Of a DNA stretch of 64,000 nt, positions 8,250-16,830 are shown piece by piece (position 1 is the stretch's first letter; each line of letters begins with the position of its first letter). Position numbers and translations under genes: made by a program. The stretch spans positions 620,001 through 684,000 of the forward strand of contig NZ_MINI01000048.1 of NCBI RefSeq assembly GCF_002906855.1, in the 5' to 3' direction. Source of the stretch: Pseudomonas putida (GTDB taxonomy: Bacteria > Pseudomonadota > Gammaproteobacteria > Pseudomonadales > Pseudomonadaceae). The notes below the pieces were generated by a model that saw nothing but the letters and a program-made list of their open reading frames with translations, had not been told where the DNA came from and did not search any database.

Positions 8250-9110
8250 ATGCACACGCTCACCCTGCCCGCCCCGGCCAAGCTCAACCTGTGGCTGCAC
8301 ATCATCGGTCGCCGCCCCGATGGCTACCACGAGCTGGAAACCGTATTCCAGTTTCTCGACCATGGCGACGAGCTGAGCTTCGCCTTGCGCGAAGACGGCG
8401 TGATCCGCCTGCACACCGAAATCGAAGCCGTGCCCCACGACAGCAACCTGATCGTGCGCGCCGCGCGTAAATTGCAGGAACAATCCGGCAGTCGGCTGGG
8501 CGCCGATATCTGGCTGACCAAAGTGCTGCCCATGGGCGGCGGCATCGGCGGCGGCAGTTCGGATGCGGCGACCACGCTGCTGGCGCTGGCACACCTGTGG
8601 CAGCTGGACTGGGACGAAGACCGCCTGGCCTCGCTGGGCTTGAGCCTGGGCGCCGACGTGCCGGTGTTCGTCCGTGGCCATGCCGCATTTGCCCAGGGTG
8701 TCGGCGAGCAACTGACCCCGGTCGACCCCGAAGAGCCCTGGTATGTCGTACTGGTGCCGCAAGTGTCTGTCAGCACAGTAGAAATTTTTTCACATCCACA
8801 GTTGACACGTGATTCCCTCCCCCTTAAGATGCGCCCCGTTCCCGAGGGAAACAGTCGAAATGACTGCCAACCGGTGGTAGAGCAGAATTACCCAGAAGTT
8901 CGCAACGCGCTGAATTCACTGGGGAAATTCACAGAGGCTCGACTTACCGGCACTGGAAGTTGTGTGTTTGGGGCCTTCCCAAGCAAAGCCGAAGCTGATA
9001 AAGTTCTGGCCCTTCTTTCAGCGACCCAAACAGGGTTTGTGGCGAAAGGAAGCAATGTTTCGATGTTGCATCGCAAGCTGCAAAGTCTGATCAAGAAGTC
9101 GAGCGCATAG
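8250..9110 (+). CDS. ispE: 4-diphosphocytidyl-2-C-methyl-D-erythritol kinase
   Basis: GHMP kinase that phosphorylates CDP-methylerythritol in the MEP isoprenoid pathway. 286 residues. The N-terminus PAPAKLNLWLHI holds the substrate lysine, and the ATP loop PMGGGIGGGSSDAA lies near residues 94-107. The last third (from about 8760) changes codon character: the first part is strongly G+C biased, while the end uses AT-richer codons and carries a full sigma70-type promoter at 8802-8830 serving the downstream tRNA and prs. The frame is intact to the family's C-terminal GTGSCVFGAF motif. Confidence 0.96.
   Translation: MHTLTLPAPAKLNLWLHIIGRRPDGYHELETVFQFLDHGDELSFALREDGVIRLHTEIEAVPHDSNLIVRAARKLQEQSGSRLGADIWLTKVLPMGGGIGGGSSDAATTLLALAHLWQLDWDEDRLASLGLSLGADVPVFVRGHAAFAQGVGEQLTPVDPEEPWYVVLVPQVSVSTVEIFSHPQLTRDSLPLKMRPVPEGNSRNDCQPVVEQNYPEVRNALNSLGKFTEARLTGTGSCVFGAFPSKAEADKVLALLSATQTGFVAKGSNVSMLHRKLQSLIKKSSA
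8802..8830 (+). promoter_or_regulatory. sigma70 promoter inside ispE for tRNA-Gln and prs
   Basis: TTGACA at 8802-8807, a 17-nt spacer, and TAAGAT at 8825-8830, followed by the G+C-rich discriminator gcgcccc. A T-tract (aaatttttt, 8782-8790) sits just upstream of the -35, like an UP element. This is the pattern of stringently controlled stable-RNA promoters. It would give a transcript with a leader of nearly 300 nt before the tRNA. Confidence 0.8.
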
Positions 9111-9129
9111 CGTTCGCAGCAACAGATAC

Positions 9130-9204
9130 AGGGGCGTCGCCAAGCGGTAAGGCAGCAGGTTTTGATCCTGCCATGCGTTGGTTCGAATCCAGCCGCCCCT
9201 GCCA
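9130..9204 (+). tRNA. tRNA-Gln (TTG anticodon)
   Basis: 75 nt with encoded CCA. Acceptor strand aggggcg pairs with cgcccct. The anticodon loop ttttgat carries TTG, and the T-arm has the gttcgaatcc consensus. It lies 19 bp after ispE and 48 bp before prs, so prs mRNA is probably released by RNase P and 3' processing of the tRNA. Confidence 0.96.
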
Positions 9205-9252
9205 TTTTCCTTATACTCATCCAGGTATACCCTCAGCCTTCAGGTACTGCGC

Positions 9253-10194
9253 GTGTCCAAGATGATGGTCTTTACGGGGAACGCTAACCCCGATCTGGCT
9301 CGGCGTGTCGTACGTCAGCTGCATATCCCTCTCGGTGACGTCTCTGTCGGTAAGTTCTCCGACGGCGAGATCAGCACTGAGATCAATGAAAATGTTCGCG
9401 GTAAAGACGTTTTCATTATCCAGCCGACCTGTGCCCCGACCAACGATAACCTGATGGAACTGGTAGTGATGGCCGACGCCTTCCGCCGCTCCTCAGCATC
9501 CCGAATCACCGCCGTGATTCCTTACTTCGGATATGCCCGCCAGGACCGCCGTCCGCGTTCGGCACGTGTAGCCATCAGCGCCAAAGTCGTCGCTGACATG
9601 CTCACTGTCGTGGGTATCGACCGTGTTCTCACCGTCGACCTGCACGCTGACCAGATCCAAGGCTTCTTCGATATCCCAGTCGATAACATCTACGGCTCGC
9701 CCGTACTGGTCGACGATATCGAAGACCAGCGTTTCGAGAACCTGATGATCGTTTCCCCGGACATCGGTGGCGTTGTGCGCGCACGCGCCGTTGCCAAGTC
9801 CCTGGGCGTCGATCTCGGTATCATCGACAAACGCCGCGAAAAGGCTAACCACTCCGAGGTTATGCACATCATCGGCGACGTCGAAGGGCGCACCTGCATC
9901 CTGGTAGACGACATGGTCGACACCGCCGGCACCCTGTGCCACGCGGCCAAAGCCCTGAAAGAACACGGCGCTGCCAAGGTTTACGCCTACTGCACGCACC
10001 CTGTCCTGTCGGGCCGCGCGATCGAGAACATCGAGAAGTCGGTACTGGATGAGCTGGTGGTGACCAACACCGTTCCGCTGTCCGCCGCTGCTCAAGCCTG
10101 TGACCGTATCCGCCAGCTGGATATCGCACCGGTTGTCGCTGAAGCGGTCCGCCGCATCAGCAACGAAGAATCGATCAGCGCGATGTTCCGCTAA
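9253..10194 (+). CDS. prs: ribose-phosphate pyrophosphokinase
   Basis: Makes PRPP from ribose 5-phosphate and ATP for nucleotide, His and Trp synthesis. The GTG start at 9253 gives the expected 313 residues beginning (M)SKMMVFTGNAN. Signatures include the flexible-loop YFGYARQDRR, the metal-binding DLHADQIQGFFDIPVDN and the PRPP loop ILVDDMVDTAGT near residues 216-227. Nothing is missing. It lies directly behind tRNA-Gln and is followed by a strong terminator. Confidence 0.96.
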   Translation: MSKMMVFTGNANPDLARRVVRQLHIPLGDVSVGKFSDGEISTEINENVRGKDVFIIQPTCAPTNDNLMELVVMADAFRRSSASRITAVIPYFGYARQDRRPRSARVAISAKVVADMLTVVGIDRVLTVDLHADQIQGFFDIPVDNIYGSPVLVDDIEDQRFENLMIVSPDIGGVVRARAVAKSLGVDLGIIDKRREKANHSEVMHIIGDVEGRTCILVDDMVDTAGTLCHAAKALKEHGAAKVYAYCTHPVLSGRAIENIEKSVLDELVVTNTVPLSAAAQACDRIRQLDIAPVVAEAVRRISNEESISAMFR

Positions 10195-10216
10195 GCGGAA
10201 CTCGTGTTGATGTGAA

Positions 10217-10255
10217 GCGCCCCGCCCCAGCATTTGTTGGGGCGGGGCTTTTTTG
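10217..10255 (+). terminator. rho-independent terminator after prs
   Basis: G+C-rich stem of ccccgccccag against ttggggcgggg with a short loop (cattt), followed by ctttttt. It separates prs from rplY, although rplY follows within 60 bp, so readthrough or a promoter in the short gap must feed rplY. Confidence 0.9.
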
Positions 10256-10314
10256 CCATCCCCGTCTGGCGCTGGTCGCAAACGCCTTTCGGGAGGCTAT
10301 TTTGGAGAAGCAAA

Positions 10315-10908
10315 ATGACTGATTTCATCCTGAACGCCCAAGCGCGTACTGACCTGGGGAAAGGTGCGAGCCGCCGCCTGCGTCACTCGCTGAGCATCCC
10401 AGCCGTTGTATACGGTGGCGATAAAGAAGCCCAATCCCTGACCATCGTGGCCAAGGAAATCGCCAAGCTGTTCGAAAACGAAGCGGCCTTCAGCCACGTT
10501 ATCGAACTGAACGTCGACGGCGCCAAGCAGAACGTCGTGGTCAAGGCCATGCAGCGTCACCCAGCCAAAGGCTTCATCATGCACGCCGACTTCGTTCGCG
10601 TCGTTGCTGGCCAGAAGCTGACCGCCAAGGTTCCAGTTCACTTCGTTGGTGAAGAAGCTCCGGTCAAGAAAGGCGGCGAAATCTCGCACGTTGTTTCCGA
10701 GATCGAAGTTTCCTGCGAAGCCAAAGACCTGCCTGAGTTCATCGAAGTCGACCTGTCCAAGGCCGAAATCGGCGCCATCATCCACCTGTCGGACCTGAAA
10801 GCTCCGAAAGGCGTTGAGTTCGTAGCTCTGGCCCACGGTGACGACAAAGCTGTTGCCAACGTTCACGCTCCACGCGTTGCTCCAGAAGCAGAAGGCGCTG
10901 CCGAGTAA
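10315..10908 (+). CDS. rplY: 50S ribosomal protein L25, CTC form
   Basis: 5S rRNA-binding ribosomal protein of the long L25/Ctc/TL5 type. 197 residues: an N-terminal L25 domain (MTDFILNAQARTDLGKGASRRLR, to about residue 95) and a C-terminal beta domain ending in an Ala/Glu-rich tail. The start is fixed by the conserved N-terminus and an upstream ggag; the longer frame reaches back into the prs terminator. Confidence 0.96.
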   Translation: MTDFILNAQARTDLGKGASRRLRHSLSIPAVVYGGDKEAQSLTIVAKEIAKLFENEAAFSHVIELNVDGAKQNVVVKAMQRHPAKGFIMHADFVRVVAGQKLTAKVPVHFVGEEAPVKKGGEISHVVSEIEVSCEAKDLPEFIEVDLSKAEIGAIIHLSDLKAPKGVEFVALAHGDDKAVANVHAPRVAPEAEGAAE

Positions 10909-10932
10909 TCCACTCGCGCGCCGGTGTTGATC

Positions 10933-10963
10933 GGGTTACAGTGCGCCCCGCGCCCTGTAACCC
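10933..10963 (+). promoter_or_regulatory. perfect stem-loop in the rplY-pth gap
   Basis: gggttacag (10933-10941) pairs perfectly with ctgtaaccc (10955-10963) around a 13-nt loop. There is no T-tract, so it is not a standard terminator. It ends 27 nt before the pth start and could affect mRNA processing or stability between the two genes. Function is inferred only. Confidence 0.45.
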
Positions 10964-10989
10964 ACCAACTCCAAGGAAGAGCCCCTGAC

Positions 10990-11574
10990 GTGACCGCCAT
11001 CCAGTTGATCGTTGGCCTGGGTAACCCCGGCCCCGAATACGAACAGACCCGGCATAACGCAGGGGCTCTTTTCGTTGAACGCATTGCCAGCGCCCAGCGT
11101 GTATCGCTGACCGCTGACAAGAAATATTTCGGCCTGACGGCTAAGTTCAGCCATCAGGGCAACGACGTTCGCTTGTTGATCCCCACCACCTACATGAACC
11201 GTAGCGGCCAGGCCGTGGCGGCATTGGCCAATTTCTTCCGCATCAAGCCGGAAGCGATCCTGGTGGCACACGACGAACTCGACCTGCCTCCGGGCGTTGC
11301 CAAGCTCAAGCGCGGCGGCGGCCATGGGGGGCACAACGGCCTGCGCGACATCATCGCGCAGCTCGGCAACCAGAACGACTTCCACCGCCTGCGGCTTGGC
11401 ATTGGCCACCCGGGCGACGCCAAACTGGTCTCCAACTTCGTCCTGGGCCGCGCGCCGCGCGCCGAGCAGGAGAAGCTCGACGCCAGCATCGATTTTGCCC
11501 TCGGCGTGCTGCCGGACGTACTGGCTGGCGACTTCGCCAAGGCCATGCGCGAGCTGCACAGCCAGAAGGCCTGA
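10990..11574 (+). CDS. pth: peptidyl-tRNA hydrolase
   Basis: Recycles tRNA from dropped-off peptidyl-tRNA. The GTG start at 10990 follows aaggaaga and yields 194 residues beginning (M)TAIQLIVGLGNPGPEYEQTRHNAG, which contains the catalytic His of the TRHNAG motif (His22). Asn of TTYMNRSG, Asp of HDELDLPPG and the GGGHGGHNGL loop are present. ychF follows 22 bp downstream, the usual pth-ychF pairing. Confidence 0.96.
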   Translation: MTAIQLIVGLGNPGPEYEQTRHNAGALFVERIASAQRVSLTADKKYFGLTAKFSHQGNDVRLLIPTTYMNRSGQAVAALANFFRIKPEAILVAHDELDLPPGVAKLKRGGGHGGHNGLRDIIAQLGNQNDFHRLRLGIGHPGDAKLVSNFVLGRAPRAEQEKLDASIDFALGVLPDVLAGDFAKAMRELHSQKA

Positions 11575-11596
11575 TTTCCTAGAGAGGGGAATACCC

Positions 11597-12697
11597 ATGG
11601 GTTTCAATTGCGGCATCGTCGGCCTGCCCAACGTCGGCAAGTCCACCCTGTTCAACGCCCTGACCAAGTCTGGCATCGCGGCGGAGAACTTCCCTTTCTG
11701 CACCATCGAGCCGAACAGCGGCATCGTGCCGATGCCCGATGCGCGCCTGGCGGCGCTGGCGGAAATCGTCAAGCCTAACCGCATCCTGCCGACCACCATG
11801 GAGTTCGTCGACATCGCGGGCCTGGTGGCCGGTGCGTCGAAAGGTGAAGGCCTGGGCAACAAGTTCCTCGCCAACATCCGCGAGACCGACGCCATTGCCC
11901 ACGTGGTGCGCTGCTTCGAAGACGAAAACGTGATCCACGTTTCCAACAGCGTCGACCCCAAGCGCGACATCGAGATCATCGACCTCGAACTGATCTTCGC
12001 CGACCTCGACAGCTGCGAGAAGCAACTGCAGAAGGTTGCCCGCAACGCCAAGGGCGGCGACAAGGACGCCCTGGCACAAAAGGCGATCCTGGAGAAACTG
12101 ATCCCGCACTTCACCGAAGGCAAGCCTGCGCGCAGCCTGATGAAGAACATGGCTGACGACGAGAAGGCTGTCATCCGTGGCTTCCACCTGCTGACCAGCA
12201 AGCCGGTGATGTACATCGCCAACGTTGCCGAAGACGGCTTCGAAGATAACCCGCACCTGGACGTGGTCAAGGCCATTGCCGAAGAAGAAGGCGCGGTCGT
12301 GGTGCCGGTGTGCAACAAGATCGAAGCGGAAATCGCCGAGCTGGACGACGGTGAAGAGAAAGACATGTTCCTCGAGGCCCTGGGCCTGGAAGAGCCTGGC
12401 CTGAACCGTGTGATCCGCGCCGGTTACGAGCTGCTCAACCTGCAGACCTACTTCACTGCCGGCGTGCAGGAAGTCCGCGCCTGGACCGTACGTGTCGGCG
12501 CCACCGCCCCGCAGGCCGCTGGCGTGATCCACACCGACTTCGAAAAAGGCTTCATCCGCGCCGAAGTGGTGGCCTATGACGACTTCATCCAGTTCAAGGG
12601 TGAAGGCGGTGCCAAGGAAGCCGGTAAATGGCGCCTGGAAGGCAAGGACTACATCGTCAAAGACGGCGACGTGATGCACTTCCGCTTCAACGTCTAA
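11597..12697 (+). CDS. ychF: redox-regulated ATPase YchF
   Basis: Obg-family P-loop protein that prefers ATP and associates with ribosomes. 366 residues with the P-loop GLPNVGKST near the N-terminus (about residues 8-16), a switch II DIAGLVAGASKGEG, an NKIE motif instead of the GTP-specifying NKxD, and a C-terminal TGS-like domain. The start is set by MGFNCGIVG after agagaggg. A strong terminator follows. Confidence 0.97.
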   Translation: MGFNCGIVGLPNVGKSTLFNALTKSGIAAENFPFCTIEPNSGIVPMPDARLAALAEIVKPNRILPTTMEFVDIAGLVAGASKGEGLGNKFLANIRETDAIAHVVRCFEDENVIHVSNSVDPKRDIEIIDLELIFADLDSCEKQLQKVARNAKGGDKDALAQKAILEKLIPHFTEGKPARSLMKNMADDEKAVIRGFHLLTSKPVMYIANVAEDGFEDNPHLDVVKAIAEEEGAVVVPVCNKIEAEIAELDDGEEKDMFLEALGLEEPGLNRVIRAGYELLNLQTYFTAGVQEVRAWTVRVGATAPQAAGVIHTDFEKGFIRAEVVAYDDFIQFKGEGGAKEAGKWRLEGKDYIVKDGDVMHFRFNV

Positions 12698-12717
12698 GCG
12701 GCAGTCTGCAGTACTGA

Positions 12718-12756
12718 CAAACCCCTTGAGGCCTATGGCTTCAAGGGGTTTTGTTT
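12718..12756 (+). terminator. terminator after ychF
   Basis: Stem aaaccccttgag against ttcaaggggtttt around gcctatggc, followed by tgtttt. It closes the prs-ychF region. Confidence 0.88.
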
Positions 12757-12897
12757 TGTGGGGCATATATGCCTTTGCGTAGCGCCCAGGAATTGTCTTA
12801 CGCGTTGGGAATTGCCGGGGCCGCTCTGCGGAGCCAACTTTCTGCATCTAAGCTGAGTCTCTGAAGGGCCTCCGCCCTCCTCCCAAGAGCCTCGACC

Positions 12898-14619
12898 ATG
12901 CATAAAACGCCTCCCCGCTCGGGCTTCGACTGGCAGCGCTGGCTCCCCGGCCTGGCCACCCTGCTGCACTACCAGCCCGCCTGGCTGCCCAAGGACATCG
13001 CCGCCGGCCTGGTGCTGACCACCATGCTGGTGCCGGTCGGCATCGCCTACGCCGAAGCCTCCGGGGTACCGGGCATCTACGGCCTCTATGCCACCATCAT
13101 CCCGCTGCTGGCCTACGCCCTGTTCGGCCCCAGCCGCATCCTGGTGCTCGGCCCGGACTCGGCGCTGGCCGCGCCGATCCTGGCGGTGGTGGTGCAATAC
13201 GCCGCCAGCGACCCGCAGCGCGCCATCGCCATTGCCAGCCTGATGGCTCTGGTGGCCGGCGCCTTCTGCGTGATTGCCGGGCTGCTGCGCCTGGGCTTCA
13301 TCACTGAACTGCTGTCCAAACCGATCCGCTACGGCTACATGAACGGTATCGCCCTCACCGTACTGATCAGCCAGCTACCCAAGCTGTTCGGTATCAAAGT
13401 CGATAGCGAGGGGCCCTTGCGCGACCTCTGGCACCTTGGCCAGGCACTGTTTGCCGGCCAGGGACACTGGCCAAGTTTCATCGTCGGTGCCGCATGCCTG
13501 GTGCTGATCCTGCTGCTCAAACCCTTCAAGCGCCTGCCGGGCATCCTCATCGCCGTGGTGCTGGCAACGCTTGCCGTAAGCTTGTTCAACCTCGACCAGA
13601 TGGGCGTCAAAGTACTCGGCCAGTTGCCTCAGGGTCTGCCCAGCTTCGTCTTCCCATGGGTGAGCGACATCGACCTGGTCGAAGTGGTACTGGGCGGGAT
13701 TGCCGTGGCGCTGGTGTCGTTCGCCGATACCAGCGTGCTGTCGCGCTCCTATGCCGCGCGCCTTAAAACGCCCGTCAACCCGAACCAGGAAATGTTCGGC
13801 CTGGGCGTGGCCAACCTGGCCTCCGGCCTGTTCCAAGGCATCCCGATCAGCAGCAGCTCGTCGCGTACGCCAGTGGCCGAGGCGGCCGGCTCGAAAACCC
13901 AATTGACCGGCATCATTGGTGCGCTGGCAGTGACCCTGTTGCTGCTGGTCGCGCCCAACTTGATGCAGCACCTGCCCAACAGCGCCTTGGCTGCCGTGGT
14001 GATCGCCGCAGCTTTGGGGTTGTTCGAGTTCGCCGACCTCAAGCGCATCTTCCGCATGCAGCAATGGGAGTTCTGGCTGTCGTTTACCTGCTTCGTCGGC
14101 GTCGCAGTGTTCGGCGCCATCCCAGGTATCTGCATTGCAGTAGCGATATCGGTGATCGAATTCCTGTGGGACGGCTGGCGGCCACATTACGCCGTACTCG
14201 GGCGCGTCGACGGCACCCGTGGCTACCATGACGTGAAACGTTATCCACAGGCGCGGCGGATCCCTGGGCTGGTGCTGCTGCGCTGGGATGCACCGCTGTT
14301 CTTCGCCAACGCCGAGCAGTTCCAGGGCACGGTGCTCGCGGCGGTGGATGAATCACCCACCCAGGTGCAACGGCTGGTGATTGCGGCGGAGCCGGTGACC
14401 AGCATCGATATCACGTCGGCGGACATGCTCGCCGAGCTGGATCGGGCGCTGGAGGCTCGGGGAGTGGAGCTGCAGTTTGCCGAGATGAAAGACCCGGTGA
14501 AGGACAAGATGAAGCGCTTCGAGTTGTTCGAGCATATGGGTGAGCGGGCGTTTCACCCTACGGTCGGGGCGGCGGTGGATGCCTACCTGGCAGATACAGG
14601 AATCGACTGGAAGCCGTAG
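12898..14619 (+). CDS. SulP family anion transporter with STAS domain
   Basis: Inner-membrane carrier of the sulfate permease/SLC26 family, 573 residues. A 10-14 helix transporter core spans about residues 25-430, including the SulP signature region AYAEASGVPGIYGLYATI. A cytoplasmic STAS domain follows (about 440-560, with VTSIDITSADMLAELD). The substrate could be sulfate, bicarbonate or another anion and cannot be set from sequence. A stand-alone gene after the ychF terminator; no carbonic anhydrase gene lies next to it. Confidence 0.92.
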   Translation: MHKTPPRSGFDWQRWLPGLATLLHYQPAWLPKDIAAGLVLTTMLVPVGIAYAEASGVPGIYGLYATIIPLLAYALFGPSRILVLGPDSALAAPILAVVVQYAASDPQRAIAIASLMALVAGAFCVIAGLLRLGFITELLSKPIRYGYMNGIALTVLISQLPKLFGIKVDSEGPLRDLWHLGQALFAGQGHWPSFIVGAACLVLILLLKPFKRLPGILIAVVLATLAVSLFNLDQMGVKVLGQLPQGLPSFVFPWVSDIDLVEVVLGGIAVALVSFADTSVLSRSYAARLKTPVNPNQEMFGLGVANLASGLFQGIPISSSSSRTPVAEAAGSKTQLTGIIGALAVTLLLLVAPNLMQHLPNSALAAVVIAAALGLFEFADLKRIFRMQQWEFWLSFTCFVGVAVFGAIPGICIAVAISVIEFLWDGWRPHYAVLGRVDGTRGYHDVKRYPQARRIPGLVLLRWDAPLFFANAEQFQGTVLAAVDESPTQVQRLVIAAEPVTSIDITSADMLAELDRALEARGVELQFAEMKDPVKDKMKRFELFEHMGERAFHPTVGAAVDAYLADTGIDWKP

Positions 14620-14625
14620 GTCGCC

Positions 14626-14734
14626 TGCACCGGCCTCTTCGCGGGGCAAGCCCGCTCCTACAGGAATTGCGTATCGCCAGTGATCATACGATACCTGTAG
14701 GAGCGGGCTTGCCCCGCGAAGAGGCCGGTACAGG
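14626..14734. repeat. REP pair (head-to-head)
   Basis: Two inverted REP copies, 14626-14663 (cggcctcttcgcggggcaag and onward) and 14694-14734 (gagcgggcttgccccgcgaa and onward), separated by about 30 bp. They sit between the convergent SulP and DUF2955 genes and could fold into a long hairpin acting as a two-way transcription stop. Confidence 0.9.
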
Positions 14735-14738
14735 AGTG

Positions 14739-15749
14739 CTAGGCAGCCCGAACCCGACGCCGGTCGATCCAGATCAACATGGCACTGGCATACACTGACA
14801 CGGCCACGAACAGCGCCATACGCACCGCAAACGCCTTGTACACATCCTGCCCACCGGCGCTGTCCTGCACAGACTGCCCAAGCAGGATCAGCATGGTTGT
14901 CAGGCAGCTCACCCAATAAGCCGGGCTTTGCCGGGTATCCACCGCACGGTAGAGCCTGCGCGCCTGCCAGAGGACGAACAGCAGTACCCACAGGAAGAAC
15001 ATCCACAGGTGCACGAACAGGCTCAACGCGCCCCACACCAGCATCGCCAACACCCCGGCCAGCAAGGTCGAGCCGATCAACTCGCGACTGGCATGCCGCG
15101 CCCGCGTCTCCCCTGCCTGCTGCCCCAGGCTCACCGCCTTCATGATCAGCGGCATGAACTGGTCCGGAGCGATCAGCGCCAAGAGGAAGGCCGGCATGAC
15201 GATAAGCGTGGCGCGCAGGGCAACCCAGCTGACATCCGCGCTGTCGAGCAAGGGCGGCGAAGACTGCGCAGGCGCGCCAGCCGGTTCAGGAAACAGCACA
15301 TGGGCCAGCGCCGTGCCCAGCACCGCCAAGAGCATGCCCTTGGCCAACGCCTCGACCACCGACAGCGCCAGGCTGAAATCGCTGGTGCCGGCCGCCGCGA
15401 TCATGGTCAGGCCGATCACCAGCAGGTTGGCCAGCAGGCCATTGCCGCCCTTGAGCGCATAGCGCAAGACCAGGAACACGCCCACACCGACCAGCAGCAC
15501 GCCGCTCAGCGGAGCATGGCGCAGCAGCGGAATCAGCAGCAGGCCGCTGCCGCAACTGAGCATCACCAATATCGCCAGCGCTGGTGCCGCCTTGATCGGC
15601 AGCGCCTCGCTGCGCATGGCCAGCAACAGCACCGCGAATACCGGCGCCAGGATCGGCACCGGCAAGCCCAGGCCGAAACTGGTCGCCAGGCACAACGCCA
15701 CGCCCCAGGCCAGGCGCAGCGCGCGCAAGCGACGCAGCTCAATAGGCAT
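14739..15749 (-). CDS. DUF2955 inner-membrane protein of an efflux system
   Basis: A 336-residue integral membrane protein with about ten hydrophobic helices in two blocks, matching the DUF2955/aromatic-acid exporter-like layout (N-terminal RALRLAWGVALCLATSFGLGLP). It overlaps the HlyD-type adaptor gene by 11 bp, and that gene is followed upstream by a NodT-type channel. By analogy with AaeAB/FusABC-type systems, it would be the inner-membrane pump of a tripartite exporter. The substrate is unknown. Confidence 0.82.
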   Translation of the reverse strand: MPIELRRLRALRLAWGVALCLATSFGLGLPVPILAPVFAVLLLAMRSEALPIKAAPALAILVMLSCGSGLLLIPLLRHAPLSGVLLVGVGVFLVLRYALKGGNGLLANLLVIGLTMIAAAGTSDFSLALSVVEALAKGMLLAVLGTALAHVLFPEPAGAPAQSSPPLLDSADVSWVALRATLIVMPAFLLALIAPDQFMPLIMKAVSLGQQAGETRARHASRELIGSTLLAGVLAMLVWGALSLFVHLWMFFLWVLLFVLWQARRLYRAVDTRQSPAYWVSCLTTMLILLGQSVQDSAGGQDVYKAFAVRMALFVAVSVYASAMLIWIDRRRVRAA

Positions 15750-16830
15750 ACGACAGCCAGCTCATCAGCCACATGAACACACGGCCCAGCAGGTTCAGCG
15801 GATTGCCTTCGCCGGGCAGTGCCATGACTTCGGCCTGGCCACCCACACGCAAGCCGGACCTGTCTGTCAGTTGATCACGGTCAAGTTCGACGATCACCGG
15901 GAAGCGCTGTGCCGAACGCAACCAGTCGCGGCTGTTCTGCACGGTCGGCAAGCTCCCTGGGGGCGCAGGCTGGCCGACGCTCACGCCATAGCCGATGCTG
16001 CGGATCTGCCCCTTCAGCACCGTGCCGGGCATGGCATCGAGTACCACCAGCACCGGGGCGCCGGGGCGCAGGCGGCCGAGGTTGTTCTCGGTCATGTCGG
16101 CACTTATCCACACGTCATGGATGGCGATCAGGGTCATCATCGGGCTGCCGGCACCGACGTAATGGCCCACGTCGGTCCGCAGGTCGGTAATCAGGCCGTT
16201 GGTGTCGGCGCGGACCACGGTGCGCGCCAGGTCCAGGCGGGCTTTTTCCACATTGGCCGCGGCGCTGCGCAGTTGCGCGTTGTCGGCATCGGCCCCGCCC
16301 TGCTGCTCACGGGCCCGTTGCACCTCGGCGCGGGCGGCGACCACTTGGCTGATGGCTTGGTCGCGAGTGGCCTGGGCGCCTTCCAGACGGCGCACCGATA
16401 CCGTTCCCGGGTCTTCGTCGATCAAGCGCTTGAGCCGTTCGGCATCCTGGCGCGCCTTGCGCTCGTTGGCCTGGGCCGCCACCAGCGCGGCCTGGGCTGA
16501 GTCGATGCCGGCGGTGCTGGCACCGATCTGCCGGCGCACGGTTTCCAGGTCGGCTTCGGCGCGGGCCAGGGCGATGCGGTACTGCTCCCGGTCCAGTTCG
16601 AACAGCACATCGCCCTGGCGCACTTCCTGGTTGTTGCCCACGGCCACGCGCTTGATCTGGCCGGCCACTTCGGCGGCCACCGGCACCACGTAGGCCTGCA
16701 GCCGGGCTTGTTGGGTGTAGGGCGTGAAGCGGTCGGCCAGCAGGTACCAGACCAGGCTGACGACGATCAGTATCAGCACCCAGCGCATGCCACGATCGGG
16801 GGCTGGCGGGGCGTGCGCGGCGTCACTCAT
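15739..16830 (-). CDS. HlyD family periplasmic adaptor (membrane fusion protein)
   Basis: 363 residues with one N-terminal membrane helix (about 16-33, WVLILIVVSLVWYLLA), a split biotinyl-lipoyl domain (VAAEVAGQIKRVAVGNNQEVRQGDVLFELD and the mirror half ARTVVRADTNGLI), and a coiled-coil hairpin (about residues 90-190, Ala/Arg/Glu-rich). It links the DUF2955 protein to the outer-membrane channel. It overlaps both neighbours (11 bp downstream, 4 bp upstream), indicating one operon. Confidence 0.9.
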   Translation of the reverse strand: MSDAAHAPPAPDRGMRWVLILIVVSLVWYLLADRFTPYTQQARLQAYVVPVAAEVAGQIKRVAVGNNQEVRQGDVLFELDREQYRIALARAEADLETVRRQIGASTAGIDSAQAALVAAQANERKARQDAERLKRLIDEDPGTVSVRRLEGAQATRDQAISQVVAARAEVQRAREQQGGADADNAQLRSAAANVEKARLDLARTVVRADTNGLITDLRTDVGHYVGAGSPMMTLIAIHDVWISADMTENNLGRLRPGAPVLVVLDAMPGTVLKGQIRSIGYGVSVGQPAPPGSLPTVQNSRDWLRSAQRFPVIVELDRDQLTDRSGLRVGGQAEVMALPGEGNPLNLLGRVFMWLMSWLSYAY

